A stretch of 64,000 bases of DNA, taken from AP-15 sp963845735. Lineage in GTDB: Bacteria; Pseudomonadota; Alphaproteobacteria; ATCC43930; CGMCC-115725. Location: assembly GCA_963845735.1 (NCBI GenBank), contig CAWJTR010000015.1, positions 191,352 to 255,351 on the forward strand. The letters run 5' to 3'. A program made the position numbers and the translations under genes. Shown piece by piece: positions 19,282 to 28,444 of this stretch. The notes beneath the pieces were generated by a model. The model did no database searches. It saw only the letters and a program-made list of their open reading frames with translations, and had not been told where the DNA came from. How positions within the stretch are numbered: the stretch's first letter is position 1; every line of letters begins with the position of its first letter.

Positions 19282-20355
19282 CTAGAGGGCCAGCCGCCTT
19301 ACGGCGTCGTTGAGGTTTTGGGCGATCGGATCCGGCTCCCGTTTCTGGGGAGCGATCGGCATTGCTCTGACCTGCTCGGCCCGCTTTTTTTCGGTTTCGA
19401 ACTCCTGTAACCAGGCATCGAACAGGCGGCTGGCTTCGGCTGCGGTGACATCGGGGCTCCCGCGCATCTGCTGGTAGGCGGCAATCAGATTGGCCTTGGC
19501 GCGCTTGACCCCGTCATCACCATCCCAGAGCGCGGTCAGTGCATTGACTTTCAGAGGATAAAACGGAAGCAGGTTTTCGTCGCCCCGCGCCTCGGTGCCG
19601 GTTACGCTCAGCAGCACAAAGTCAGAATCCCGATAGGGCCGGGTGCCGCTGTTCGCCTCGAGATAAAGTCGGCGTTCCACCACCCTCAGACTCGCGTCAT
19701 CCTCCGGCCCCGGCGGCGCGATGAGAGCGGAAAAGCCCGACATGAACGGATCAAGCGGCGAGATTGCCATCGAAATGCGATGCCCGGCGAGATAGGTGGT
19801 CTCCTCAAGCCCGAGCAACCCTTCGACGCCTTCCAACAGCGCCCCGCCGGTCTTGGCGATCAGCGGCAGATCGCCTGCGCCGCCGAGCGACGCAGACAGG
19901 CTGTCTACGACCCTCAGCAATGAGCGGGCATAATCGGCGCGCCGCACCCGGTAGAAGCTGACCGACACATCCACGTCGCCGCCGCGATACGGATGCGGGC
20001 CGGTCACTCGCGTGTCGAGTAATACGATACCGTGACGCGGCTCGTCGGATTGCGCCTGTTTGCGAATGAGATCGGGGCCAATGACGGTAGGTATCGCGAC
20101 CCGGTTTTGGGCATGATTGAACTCGATGACGACAACCACGAGGGGATCGTAGACCGTCCACCACTGCCGGTTCTCGACGAGGTGCATCTCATTGATACGA
20201 ACAGTGAAATACATCTGGTCGCGGATGATCGGGTAACCCGCGGCGTTCGCGGGCCGACAGTGGTCCGGCCGAATGGCCGCGACTGTCGGAAGCGGCTGAT
20301 GTCCGGCGCGAAGCTCGTTCCAGACGCGCGAAACAGTATCGAATACGTCGCTCAT
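19282..20355 (-). CDS. Unrecognised third component of the CHAT-STAND operon
   Basis: A 357-residue protein of no family known to me. It is predicted soluble: I see no signal peptide or membrane helix. The first 130 residues are rich in beta strands (QMYFTVRINEMHLVENRQWW, YDPLVVVVIEFNHA) with an HGIVLLDTRVTGPHPYRGGD segment. The middle is small-residue-rich and helical, and the last 60 residues are charged and possibly coiled. Its ATG shares a base with the stop of the STAND gene (TGATG), so the two are translated together. This tight coupling is the main evidence that it works with them, perhaps as effector, sensor or scaffold. Confidence 0.7.
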   Translation of the reverse strand: MSDVFDTVSRVWNELRAGHQPLPTVAAIRPDHCRPANAAGYPIIRDQMYFTVRINEMHLVENRQWWTVYDPLVVVVIEFNHAQNRVAIPTVIGPDLIRKQAQSDEPRHGIVLLDTRVTGPHPYRGGDVDVSVSFYRVRRADYARSLLRVVDSLSASLGGAGDLPLIAKTGGALLEGVEGLLGLEETTYLAGHRISMAISPLDPFMSGFSALIAPPGPEDDASLRVVERRLYLEANSGTRPYRDSDFVLLSVTGTEARGDENLLPFYPLKVNALTALWDGDDGVKRAKANLIAAYQQMRGSPDVTAAEASRLFDAWLQEFETEKKRAEQVRAMPIAPQKREPDPIAQNLNDAVRRLAL

Positions 20356-23300
20356 CAGCCGGCTCCCTTTGGCCCAGGACAAGGTTCCCGATGTTCCGGA
20401 TCAATCTGAAATAGTTCTATCTCGGGTTCATCGAACGCGCCGCCGGTTCCGTCCATGCGCACAATGCGGCAGGCTGCCCCACGGAGCTCTTGCTCGGTTG
20501 TCTTCGGATCGTCAATCCAGCGCCGCCAGGACGACCGCAGATCCCAGATCCGCACCAGCACCGGCAACTGGAACTGTGCCCGCTGCAGTACCAGGAATTG
20601 CCCATCTCGGGTAAATTGGAGCTTCGCCCCATCAGGTTCGCCGATCAGCGGTGCATCGAGGATCGGCCGTGCCGTACCAGGGTCGAGCGCGCTGCTCTCG
20701 ACCGCCCAAACTCCGCTGGCAGCGAGCCATGCACCGCGCCATTGCTGGCCCATTCTCGCCGCAGCAAACGGCGGGTAAACCCAAGGGCTGCGGCCCGGTT
20801 GGAGGCGCCAGGCGTCCGGCGGGAAGTTGCTCGCCACGGCTATATGTTGCGGCGCTATGTCAATGCGCCCCGGCCCACTGCTCGGGCGCCCCTTCGTCAG
20901 GTCATAGACGTAAAAGTCGGGCCCATCGAACTTGAACAGCACTGCTTCAGCGTTGGCCGCCGCCGCGATCGTATAATGTAAGCGCTCTGGAACCCCGCGT
21001 TGGGGAGAAACCTGACCGACTGGGGCATGGACCGGCTGACCTTGTCGATCGGGCAAGCTTACGACAGCGTCGAGCTCCACCAGTTTCCCAGCTTCGCTGC
21101 GCGACGGATCGACCGGCAGGTTTGCACTGAGCTCGTTAGGCACCGGTTTGGCGGTCTCCTCCAGATATGCGTAGGACTGCGGCAGGTCCGGCGCATCCAA
21201 GAAGACCGGCACCGGCTGCGACAATGGGCGCTCCGGGATTTGCAGGGCCGCCGCAGCCTGAATTGCACTGGAGCAAGCACGCAGATGCATTGCATCCAGG
21301 GCAAGGACCCGCAGGCTCGATGTCAGGTTGTGGCGTTCAGCCGTAGATATTTGAAGCCGTCCGCCGACAAACTCTGTGCGGGTCCATCCCGATGCGATAC
21401 TCGAAGGCAGGCTATGCCCGACATCGCATACTTGCCTCTCGTCGTGCTCGTTCCAGAAAAACGCGCGGCCGTTCACCAGCGCGACCGGGCCAAGACCGGC
21501 GACAAACCCCGCGGCGGGGCGAAGCGGTGAGTCTTGGACCTTCTGGAAAGGCAGTAGGTAACGCTTTGGCTCAGGCGCCACGGCGTCCGCGCCACTGGGC
21601 GGAAATGTCAGAACGAGCAGCGCGCTCTGGTCCGGAGTGAGCATGGCGATGCGGTCCCCGGCGGGATCGACGCCCGCGGCGCGATAACGGCCGCCAAACC
21701 ATGGCGCACGAGGCAGGATCTGGCGCAGATCTGCGAGGGTTTTGGTGTGGATTTTCCTATTATCGCCGGTGATCCACTCCTGGAAATCGCCGGGTCGCGC
21801 TGTGGCATCGAGATTGGCCAGGGTCAGTAAGAAGCTCAGCCGAAAGTCACCCTCGGGCGCGTGTAGTGCATATCTGTTGGTCAGATCGATCCCCCTGGCC
21901 TTGGCCCGAAATGCCTCCTCGGCGCGTTGCCAAATGATCGATCCCAGAAACAAGCCGATCACCAGGGTAGCGAGGCCGCCGACCAGCAGCCAGCGCCTGA
22001 TCTCCCTTTTTGCCTTTACGGCTCCTTCGTGCTCGGCGTACCAGCGCGCGAGCACAACCGCCAGGACATCGTGCTTAAGGCTAAAATGTCTCGGCTTCTC
22101 CGGCGGCTCGCCGCGAAGCAACGATGCGGCGCCTCCGGTCAGTTTAACCAGAGCCGCTCCAATATCGCCGTGGATACCCAGATCTCGGGCCTTTTTCTTG
22201 AGTTCTTCCACAGGCTCAATCAGTGAGACGAGAGTACCGCCTCCTTGCCGGCTGACGAGGGAGTGCAAAAGCTCGCCCCATTGATCGCGCTCGGCCTTGC
22301 TGCGCGCCCCGGCGGCGGCGATGCCCCTTTTCAGATAGTCGTCGATAATACCGATGATTCGACCGCGCTTGATGTATTCGGCTTGCGTAATTATTCGATT
22401 TTTATCGGTGAGGCGTTCGTGAAGGCTGGCGCACACCACCTGCAGGGCGGGCGTTACCGACGCGTATTGGAAAGTTTCGAGAAGATCCTCGACGATGCAA
22501 TTGGACAGTCCTTTCTCGAATGCAAAATCGTAAACGGAGGTCCCGTCCTCCCTGCGAGCCAAGGTTGGCGCGTTAACAATCCCAAGCAGCGCGCTTTTTT
22601 CGCGTAGCGACCGGAGCAGATACGGCTCGACGCCGCCGCTGCGCGGCCGCTTGCCAAGACGATTGTCGCTGATGCGCAGTTCGTCGCGAAAGCGGCCATA
22701 GTATTCAGTGCGAAGCGCTACGACGATCCGCATATCGACATTGCGCAAATATACATCTTCGATAAAGCGAAAAAACGCCGTTGCCGCTTCATCGCCAGCC
22801 CGGCCACCGGGAGCGCGCGTCAATACCTCCTCAGCCTGGTCCAACACGAGAATTAACTTGCCGGGCAGGTCGCCGCATATTTCTGTAAGCACCGCCACGA
22901 GGATTTCGGCGAGCCGGTCGCGCGGACCCGCAAGCGCCTGTTCGATATTGCTGCGGACCCGCTCGCCGATTGTGGCCTCGGCGAGGGTTTCCCCGCCCCG
23001 GTCGCTTCCGAAGGAGGCCAGTTCGCCGGAAGCGCCGCTGTTCAAGGTGTCGACCAGCGATCGCGCAATTTCCAGCAACGGATCGCTGGTGCACCGGATC
23101 ACGCTGTCCCTGCCGCTGAGGAAGAAATTTCTCCGGTCGACCCGTTTCAGATCCGGGATTAGCCCCGCGCGCAAAAACGACGACTTTCCCGACCCACTTG
23201 ACCCTTGAAGAACCAAAATCTTGACGCCGAACCCAAGGAGAATGGTCGAACATTCCTGAACGTCCTTATCGCGCTCGCGAAACAGCAATGCGTCGGTCTC

Positions 23301-23366
23301 GCGATAAAAGTCGAGACCGCGATAGGGATGCTTTGGCCAATTGGCGGTGATCGCAATCGTGTCCAT
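20355..23366 (-). CDS. STAND NTPase (nSTAND1-like) with one membrane helix and beta-propeller-like C-terminus
   Basis: A 1003-residue protein. The N-terminus (HPYRGLDFYRETDALLFRER, residues 13-32) matches the lead-in of nSTAND1 ATPases. Walker A is GSSGSGKSS at residues 55-63 and Walker B is LILVLDQAEE at 171-180. A helical STAND arm follows to about residue 450, then one membrane helix near 459-479. The remaining 520 residues look beta-rich with WD40-like pieces (DPAGDRIAMLTPDQS, and VRIWDLRSSW near the end). STAND proteins oligomerise on sensing a trigger and then activate an effector. The gene starts 3 bases after the CHAT gene. No frame break is seen over 3 kb. Confidence 0.85.
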   Translation of the reverse strand: MDTIAITANWPKHPYRGLDFYRETDALLFRERDKDVQECSTILLGFGVKILVLQGSSGSGKSSFLRAGLIPDLKRVDRRNFFLSGRDSVIRCTSDPLLEIARSLVDTLNSGASGELASFGSDRGGETLAEATIGERVRSNIEQALAGPRDRLAEILVAVLTEICGDLPGKLILVLDQAEEVLTRAPGGRAGDEAATAFFRFIEDVYLRNVDMRIVVALRTEYYGRFRDELRISDNRLGKRPRSGGVEPYLLRSLREKSALLGIVNAPTLARREDGTSVYDFAFEKGLSNCIVEDLLETFQYASVTPALQVVCASLHERLTDKNRIITQAEYIKRGRIIGIIDDYLKRGIAAAGARSKAERDQWGELLHSLVSRQGGGTLVSLIEPVEELKKKARDLGIHGDIGAALVKLTGGAASLLRGEPPEKPRHFSLKHDVLAVVLARWYAEHEGAVKAKREIRRWLLVGGLATLVIGLFLGSIIWQRAEEAFRAKARGIDLTNRYALHAPEGDFRLSFLLTLANLDATARPGDFQEWITGDNRKIHTKTLADLRQILPRAPWFGGRYRAAGVDPAGDRIAMLTPDQSALLVLTFPPSGADAVAPEPKRYLLPFQKVQDSPLRPAAGFVAGLGPVALVNGRAFFWNEHDERQVCDVGHSLPSSIASGWTRTEFVGGRLQISTAERHNLTSSLRVLALDAMHLRACSSAIQAAAALQIPERPLSQPVPVFLDAPDLPQSYAYLEETAKPVPNELSANLPVDPSRSEAGKLVELDAVVSLPDRQGQPVHAPVGQVSPQRGVPERLHYTIAAAANAEAVLFKFDGPDFYVYDLTKGRPSSGPGRIDIAPQHIAVASNFPPDAWRLQPGRSPWVYPPFAAARMGQQWRGAWLAASGVWAVESSALDPGTARPILDAPLIGEPDGAKLQFTRDGQFLVLQRAQFQLPVLVRIWDLRSSWRRWIDDPKTTEQELRGAACRIVRMDGTGGAFDEPEIELFQIDPEHREPCPGPKGAG

Positions 23367-23369
23367 GGT

Positions 23370-24503
23370 TCAAGCCGCCTGCAGCTGTTCGCACGGCTGA
23401 TCGATCGGCCGTAGCAACTGAAAGTCCCGCTGCGCGTAGCAGGTGTAGAGAAGATTGAGAGGAAACAGCTCCGCCGCGCTCTGCATCTCGTCCAGGGCTT
23501 CGCCGAGCGATCGCCCCTTGAAGCAAAGTTCCCACATGAGCCGGGTGCCGCAGCGCAAAGCGTAGGTATTGAGAATTTCGGCCTCGGTGCCGACCAATCC
23601 GCAGAAGCCCTTGCGCGCCGCAGCGGACAGTAGCGATCCGCCGTCGCCGCCGGTTACCGAAAGGCAGCAATTCAGGATCAGCAAGATCGGATGCAACGGA
23701 TCACGATCCTTGTGCAACATTAGACTAAACGTATTACAGTCGATGTTGGAATCGTCGAGCTCGAGGCTGTCCCCATCCGAATGTGCAAACACAAAAATAA
23801 TATTTTCGGCGTCACGGATCTCGGAATAGGCTCGTTTTGCGGTGTCCCAGTTATAATATTGTCGAACCGGAAGTAAGGTAAGTGCTTTGAGTTTGGAAGT
23901 CGTGTCGGCGCCGAGATAAGGCAGCGCATTTTCTACTTCCGTACGGTGCAAAGCGTAGAGAGTCTTTAGCGATTGGGGATCAACGTTGCGACGTTCGTGA
24001 CCACAGCCGCTTCCCTCCACCAGCATCGTGATCTTGAAGCGATCCAGCCAAAACCCAGCAAAGTCGGCCCGGGAGGGTTTTCCGATCGGCGATCCAACTT
24101 CGCCTTCAAAGACAAACCCGAGCGGCAGGCTCACCTCATCGTCGGAGCAATTGACCCTCAGTTCTGAGCCCTTTGACAAACCCCCGATAACGCGCAAGAG
24201 CTCTTGCGAACGCGGGTCTTCTTCGTTCAGCAAAGCGCTGAACAAGGCCTGGCCTTTCTGTCGTAACGTCTTTATAATATTTGCGTAATTTCGCCATCCG
24301 GAATCTTTTTCTTCCTCTAGGTTCTGGTTGGCGCAAACGTAATTATTCAGCGCGCTCAGCGCTTCGCGAACCGCCCGGCTGCGTTTGCGCAATAGGTCGA
24401 TGTCTAGACGCAGCGGTTTCGACGGAGGCTCGTCATCTTTGCTCCACCGCAGCTTGATGTGCTCGCCATTGGGGTCGAGGTTTAGCTCCAGCTCGCCGGC
24501 CAT
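23370..24503 (-). CDS. CHAT-domain (caspase-like) cysteine protease
   Basis: The protein has 377 residues from the ATG at 24503, which has GGAGGGAG just upstream; a GTG at 24515 is also open. The first 115 residues are helical. The CHAT fold follows from about residue 125. The predicted catalytic His is at residue 241 in IIFVFAHSDGDS, and the catalytic Cys near residue 280 in LLILNCCLSVTGGDGG, followed by the usual SAAARKGFCGLVGT strand-helix. CHAT proteases are relatives of caspases and separase and often act in bacterial conflict and cell-death systems. Here it heads an operon with a STAND ATPase, its likely activator. The substrate is unknown. Confidence 0.85.
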   Translation of the reverse strand: MAGELELNLDPNGEHIKLRWSKDDEPPSKPLRLDIDLLRKRSRAVREALSALNNYVCANQNLEEEKDSGWRNYANIIKTLRQKGQALFSALLNEEDPRSQELLRVIGGLSKGSELRVNCSDDEVSLPLGFVFEGEVGSPIGKPSRADFAGFWLDRFKITMLVEGSGCGHERRNVDPQSLKTLYALHRTEVENALPYLGADTTSKLKALTLLPVRQYYNWDTAKRAYSEIRDAENIIFVFAHSDGDSLELDDSNIDCNTFSLMLHKDRDPLHPILLILNCCLSVTGGDGGSLLSAAARKGFCGLVGTEAEILNTYALRCGTRLMWELCFKGRSLGEALDEMQSAAELFPLNLLYTCYAQRDFQLLRPIDQPCEQLQAA

Positions 24504-24540
24504 GGCTCCCTCCACCCCCCTCGGTTGGTAGTGTCTTAAC

Positions 24541-24590
24541 CAAAATGAATTTAATCCGAATCGCGGGTTGGCTCTGTGAGCTAGTTCACA
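24541..24590 (-). promoter_or_regulatory. CRP/FNR-type palindrome and likely promoter of the CHAT-STAND operon
   Basis: The sequence TGTGA-GCTAGT-TCACA at 24575-24590 is a perfect TGTGA-N6-TCACA palindrome, the consensus CRP operator. On the minus strand a TTAAAT element at 24554-24549 resembles a -10 box. It would start transcription near 24541, which puts the operator centre about 41 bases upstream, the spacing of class II CRP activation. The CHAT start codon is at 24503. The site itself is read directly, while regulation by a CRP-like protein is inference. Confidence 0.6.
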
Positions 24591-24756
24591 TTTCCGACAA
24601 AAAACGGTTGTCGCCGGATTTATCGTCGTATTCGGCGAACCGCATAACGGTTACCGCCACCCGGAGGAGCCCGGTGGCGCGGGCTCGATCGCTGTCGGCA
24701 GACGATCGCGATGCCGCGCGATCGACCCGCTGCGCCGAGCTCTTTTGCCGGCCGGC

Positions 24757-27438
24757 TCAGGCGAGGCTTTTCGACACCATCTCGTAGGTGTTCTTGCTGA
24801 GGTCAGGGGCGGCGAGCACGCGTTCAAGCTCGCGCTGCATCAGCGCTTGACGCGCCGGGTCGTGCCGGCGCCAGGCGCCGAGCGCCTGAACCAGGCGCGC
24901 CGCGGTCGTCGGGTTGCTCGGGTCGATGGCGATGACCTCGTCGGCGAGAAAGGCGTAGCCGGCGCCGCTCGGATCGTGAAACCGCACCTGATTGCCCTGC
25001 GCGAACGCGCCGACGAGGGCCCGTACCCGGTTCGGGTTCTTGCGCTCGAAGGCCGGGTGCGCGGCGAGTTCGCGAACCCGCTGCGGCGTCTCCGGCAGCG
25101 ACGAACGCGCCTGCAGGCTGAACCATTTGTCGATCACCAGCGGATCAGACGACCACATCGGCGAAAAAGCGGGCCAACGCCGACCTCGCGCTCGGGGCGG
25201 TCGAGATCGGCTCAGCACCGCCAGCGCCGCCAGCACGTCGGTCATGTTGCCCGCGGCGTCGAACTGGGCCTCGGCAAGCGCCGCTCCTTTCGCCGGATCG
25301 GCGCCGGCGAGATAGGCGAGGCAGACGTTGCGCAATGCCCGCTGTCCGATCGCGGCGCCGTCGATCCGGTAGGGGCCGGGATCGGCGAACGTTTCGTATG
25401 CGGCGTCGAACTCGGCCATCAGCGCCCGGCCGATCTCGCCGCGGGCGGTTTCGCGGGCTGTATGCACGGCATCGACATCGACGATCGCCATCTGGTCGGC
25501 GAGGAACGACTCGGTCGGCAGGATCAGCGCCTCGGCGGCGAAGGCCGGGTCTTTCCCGGCATCGGCGAGGGTTTGCCGCATCGCCGCCACGAGGTCGGGA
25601 TCGAGCGCCGCCGCCGCTGCACCGCGCCGCAACGCCTCGATCCGGTCGAGCAGGGCGCGGGTCGCGACCTCCTGACCCGCTTCCCAGCGCGCGAACGGCT
25701 CGGGATCGTGCACCGCCAGAAATTTCAGCCGTTCCAGCGGCACGCCCTTCAGCTTGACCGGGGCCGAAAAGCCGCGCAGCAGCGACGGCACCGGCGCTGC
25801 CGGCAGATCGACAAAGCGAAACCGCTCCCGCTCCTCGGCGAGCGCGAGGACCCGCGTCCCCGCCCGGCTTTCGCTCTCGCCCTCGATCCGGGTCGGCAGT
25901 TCGGCGCCGTCCGCGGCCAACAGTCCCATCGCCAGCGGGATCAGCATCGGCAATTTCTCGGGCTGCCCGGGCGTCGGCGGCACTTTCTGCGCGACATTCA
26001 GCTCATAGCTGTTGGTCGCCGCGTCCCAGCGGTCTTCGACGGTAATTTCGGGCGTCCCGGCCTGCGCGTACCACCGCTTGAACCGGCCGAGATCGACCCC
26101 GCTCGCCTCCTGCATCGCCGCGACGAAATCCTCGATCGTCGCCGCATGGTTGTCGTGCCGGCGAATATAGAGGTCCATGCCGCGGCGGAACCCGTCCTTG
26201 CCGATCAGGGTGTGGATCATCCGCACCAGTTCCGCACCCTTGTTGTAGACCGTCGGCGTGTAGAAATTGTCGATCCGCAGATAGCTCTCCGGCCGCACCG
26301 GGTGAGCCAGCGGCCCGTCATCCTCGGGAAACTGGATCGCGCGCAGGGTGCGCACCTCGCCGATGCGGCGCACCGCGCGGCTCCCCTGATCGGCCGAGAA
26401 CTCCTGGTCGCGAAAGACGGTCAGCCCTTCCTTCAGCGACAATTGGAACCAGTCGCGGCAGGTGACCCGGTTGCCGGTCCAGTTGTGAAAGTATTCGTGG
26501 GCGATGACCGCCTCGATGCTCTGGTAATCGATGTCGGTCGCGGTCTCGGGCTTGGCCAGCACATAGCGCGTATTGAAGATGTTGAGCCCCTTGTTCTCCA
26601 TCGCCCCCATGTTGAAGTCGCTGACCGCGACGATATTGAACACATCGAGATCGTATTCGAGGCCGAACACCTCCTCGTCCCAGCGCATCGCCTTTTTCAA
26701 GCGAGGCCATCGCGTGGCCGCATTTGTCCTCGTCGCCGCGGCGCACCCAGATCCCGAGCGCCACCTCCCGGCCCGAGCGGGTGGTGAACCGGTCGCGGAC
26801 CGCGACCAGATCGCCGGCGACCAGCGCGAACAGATAGGAGGGCTTGGGGTGCGGGTCGACCCATTTCGCCCAGTGCCGGCCCTCTCCTGCTTGCCCGCCT
26901 CGGCCTCGCCCGACCCGGCCGGGTTGCCGTTCGACAGCAGCACCGGAAACTGCGCCTTGTCGGCGACGATCGTCGTCGAATAGCGCGCCATCACATCCGG
27001 CCGGTCGACGAAATAGGTGATCCGGCGAAAGCCCTCGGGCTCGCATTGGGTGCAGAAATTGCCGCCCGACATATAGAGCCCGGACAGCGCGGTGTTTTTG
27101 TCGGGCGCGATGAGGGTTTCGATGTCGAGGGTGAAGGCATCCGGCACGTCGTCGATGACCAGCCCGCCTTCCGATGGCAGCCGGTAGCGGTTCGTCCCAA
27201 GCGCCTCGCCATCGAGCGCCACCGAGACCAGCTCCAACTCCTCGCCGTCGAGATGCAATGCCGCCTTCAGGTCGGCGCCCGCGGGGTTGCGGCGGATGCC
27301 GAGCCGCGCCTTGACCCGCGTGTTCGCGCCGTCGAGGTCGAAAACCAGGTCCACGGTATCGACCAGAAATTCGGGTGGCCGGTAATCCGCCAGCCGGACC
27401 GGCTGCGGCGGCGCGATATCGGGAGAAAGGTCGAGCAT
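24757..27438 (-). CDS. pepN: Aminopeptidase N (M1 family), with frame breaks
   Basis: This zinc metallopeptidase of about 890 residues removes N-terminal residues from peptides in the cytoplasm. The family start, with YRPPEFLVDTVDLVFDL, follows the ATG at 27438. The exopeptidase motif GAMEN and the zinc site HEYFHNWTGNRVT, with Glu further on in LKEGLTVFRDQEF, are all present. The C-terminal helical domain ends SKNTYEMVSKSLA. Two pairs of compensating one-base shifts scramble short stretches near 26890-26700 and 25205-25150. In each case the correct sequence (for example YLFALVAGDLVAVRD) is in the neighbouring frame. The gene flanks the CHAT operon insertion and is probably core. Confidence 0.93.
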   Translation of the reverse strand: MLDLSPDIAPPQPVRLADYRPPEFLVDTVDLVFDLDGANTRVKARLGIRRNPAGADLKAALHLDGEELELVSVALDGEALGTNRYRLPSEGGLVIDDVPDAFTLDIETLIAPDKNTALSGLYMSGGNFCTQCEPEGFRRITYFVDRPDVMARYSTTIVADKAQFPVLLSNGNPAGSGEAEAGKQERAGTGRNGSTRTPSPPICSRWSPAIWSRSATGSPPARAGRWRSGSGCAAATRTNAATRWPRLKKAMRWDEEVFGLEYDLDVFNIVAVSDFNMGAMENKGLNIFNTRYVLAKPETATDIDYQSIEAVIAHEYFHNWTGNRVTCRDWFQLSLKEGLTVFRDQEFSADQGSRAVRRIGEVRTLRAIQFPEDDGPLAHPVRPESYLRIDNFYTPTVYNKGAELVRMIHTLIGKDGFRRGMDLYIRRHDNHAATIEDFVAAMQEASGVDLGRFKRWYAQAGTPEITVEDRWDAATNSYELNVAQKVPPTPGQPEKLPMLIPLAMGLLAADGAELPTRIEGESESRAGTRVLALAEERERFRFVDLPAAPVPSLLRGFSAPVKLKGVPLERLKFLAVHDPEPFARWEAGQEVATRALLDRIEALRRGAAAAALDPDLVAAMRQTLADAGKDPAFAAEALILPTESFLADQMAIVDVDAVHTARETARGEIGRALMAEFDAAYETFADPGPYRIDGAAIGQRALRNVCLAYLAGADPAKGAALAEAQFDAAGNMTDVLAALAVLSRSRPPRARGRRWPAFSPMWSSDPLVIDKWFSLQARSSLPETPQRVRELAAHPAFERKNPNRVRALVGAFAQGNQVRFHDPSGAGYAFLADEVIAIDPSNPTTAARLVQALGAWRRHDPARQALMQRELERVLAAPDLSKNTYEMVSKSLA

Positions 27439-27524
27439 GGCGGCCCTGCCGCGTTCGGGTTCAGGATCGCCCACCCTAGCCCCGCGCCGCCTCGATGAAA
27501 ATCCCCACCTCCGTCCGCGCGGCT

Positions 27525-27560
27525 CGTCATTGCGAGGAGCGCAGCGACGAAGCAATCTCG
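27525..27560. repeat. Dispersed intergenic repeat of the CGTCATTGCGAGGAGC type
   Basis: The sequence beginning CGTCATTGCGAGGAGCGCAG and running on through GCGACGAAGCAATCTCG is a short imperfect palindrome found between genes in many bacterial genomes. It lies between the start of pepN and the start of the MlaC-like gene. I know it as a common repeat type and did not compare it with a database. No function is assigned. Confidence 0.7.
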
Positions 27561-27724
27561 ACGACCCCAAGCCCCACGGTTTGTCAAAGACCGACATACC
27601 CCCGGGCCGGAACGCGCCAAGCCGAACCTCTCGACTATCGTGTGGGCTGCGGCTAAGGGATGCCCATCCTCGCTCGGAGGGCGTCGTGGACCATGTAGCG
27701 ACTGAGTGAAACTGGAGGGTGACC

Positions 27725-28354
27725 ATGCTGCAACGCCGATCATCCCCAATGCGGAAGCTCGCCGGCTTCTGCCTGGTCTTGGTCGGCTGGCTGGTGTTCT
27801 GGTCACCCGTCCCGGCGGTGGCGGCGCCGGGCCCGACGGAGGCGGTCCAGCAGTTCTATGCTCAGCTGCTCGATACGATGCAGCATGCCGCGGCCTTGGG
27901 GGCCAAGGGCCGCTACCAGAAGCTGGAGCCGGTCCTGCTCGCCTCGTTTGACATACCGTTCATGGCGCGGCTGTCGATCGGGCCGTTATGGTACCGGCTG
28001 ACGACCGACCAAAAGCGGCGCGCCGCGGCCGCCTATGGCCGCTACATCGGCGCCGTCTACGCCACCCGGTTCGATGATTACGCCGGCGAACGGTTCCAGG
28101 TCCTCGGCGAACAGCAGATCAAGCACGGCACATTGGTCCGAACTCAAATCATCAAAGCGGACGGCGAACCGGTTTCGATCAATTACGTGGTGCACGACAA
28201 CGACACCGCTTGGCAGATTCGCGACATCTACCTATCCGGGACGATCAGCGAGCTGGCGACGCGGCGATCGGAATTCGCCGCCATCCTGCGCACCACCGGC
28301 ATCGACGGCCTGATCGCCTCGCTGAACAAAAAAGCCGACGACCTCCAGATCTGA
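27725..28354 (+). CDS. MlaC/HpnM-type periplasmic phospholipid-binding protein
   Basis: A 209-residue protein starting at the ATG at 27725, with GGAGG spaced 6 bases upstream. Residues 1-33 form a Sec signal peptide (KLAGFCLVLVGWLVFW, then AVAAP). The mature part has the MlaC pattern: FDIPFMARLSIGPLWYRLT, RYIGAVYATRFDDYAGERF, TQIIKADGEPVSINYVV and WQIRDIYLSGTISELATRR. Such proteins carry phospholipids between outer and inner membranes, and the HpnM branch is tied to hopanoid synthesis. No mlaFED or hpn gene is in view, so I cannot say which branch it is. Confidence 0.85.
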   Translation: MLQRRSSPMRKLAGFCLVLVGWLVFWSPVPAVAAPGPTEAVQQFYAQLLDTMQHAAALGAKGRYQKLEPVLLASFDIPFMARLSIGPLWYRLTTDQKRRAAAAYGRYIGAVYATRFDDYAGERFQVLGEQQIKHGTLVRTQIIKADGEPVSINYVVHDNDTAWQIRDIYLSGTISELATRRSEFAAILRTTGIDGLIASLNKKADDLQI

Positions 28355-28444
28355 GCGCCCGCCTCCACCGGTTCGACCGCGCGCGTGCTTGTCCTGTGGC
28401 AGAAATCAATCCGCCCTCGTCCACCCTCACCATCCCGGCGCAGG

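Noticed and set aside
24745..26787. 680-residue plus-strand open frame opposite pepN
   Set aside because: It is antisense to conserved M1 peptidase motifs, and its composition (Arg/Gly/His-rich) is typical of shadow frames.
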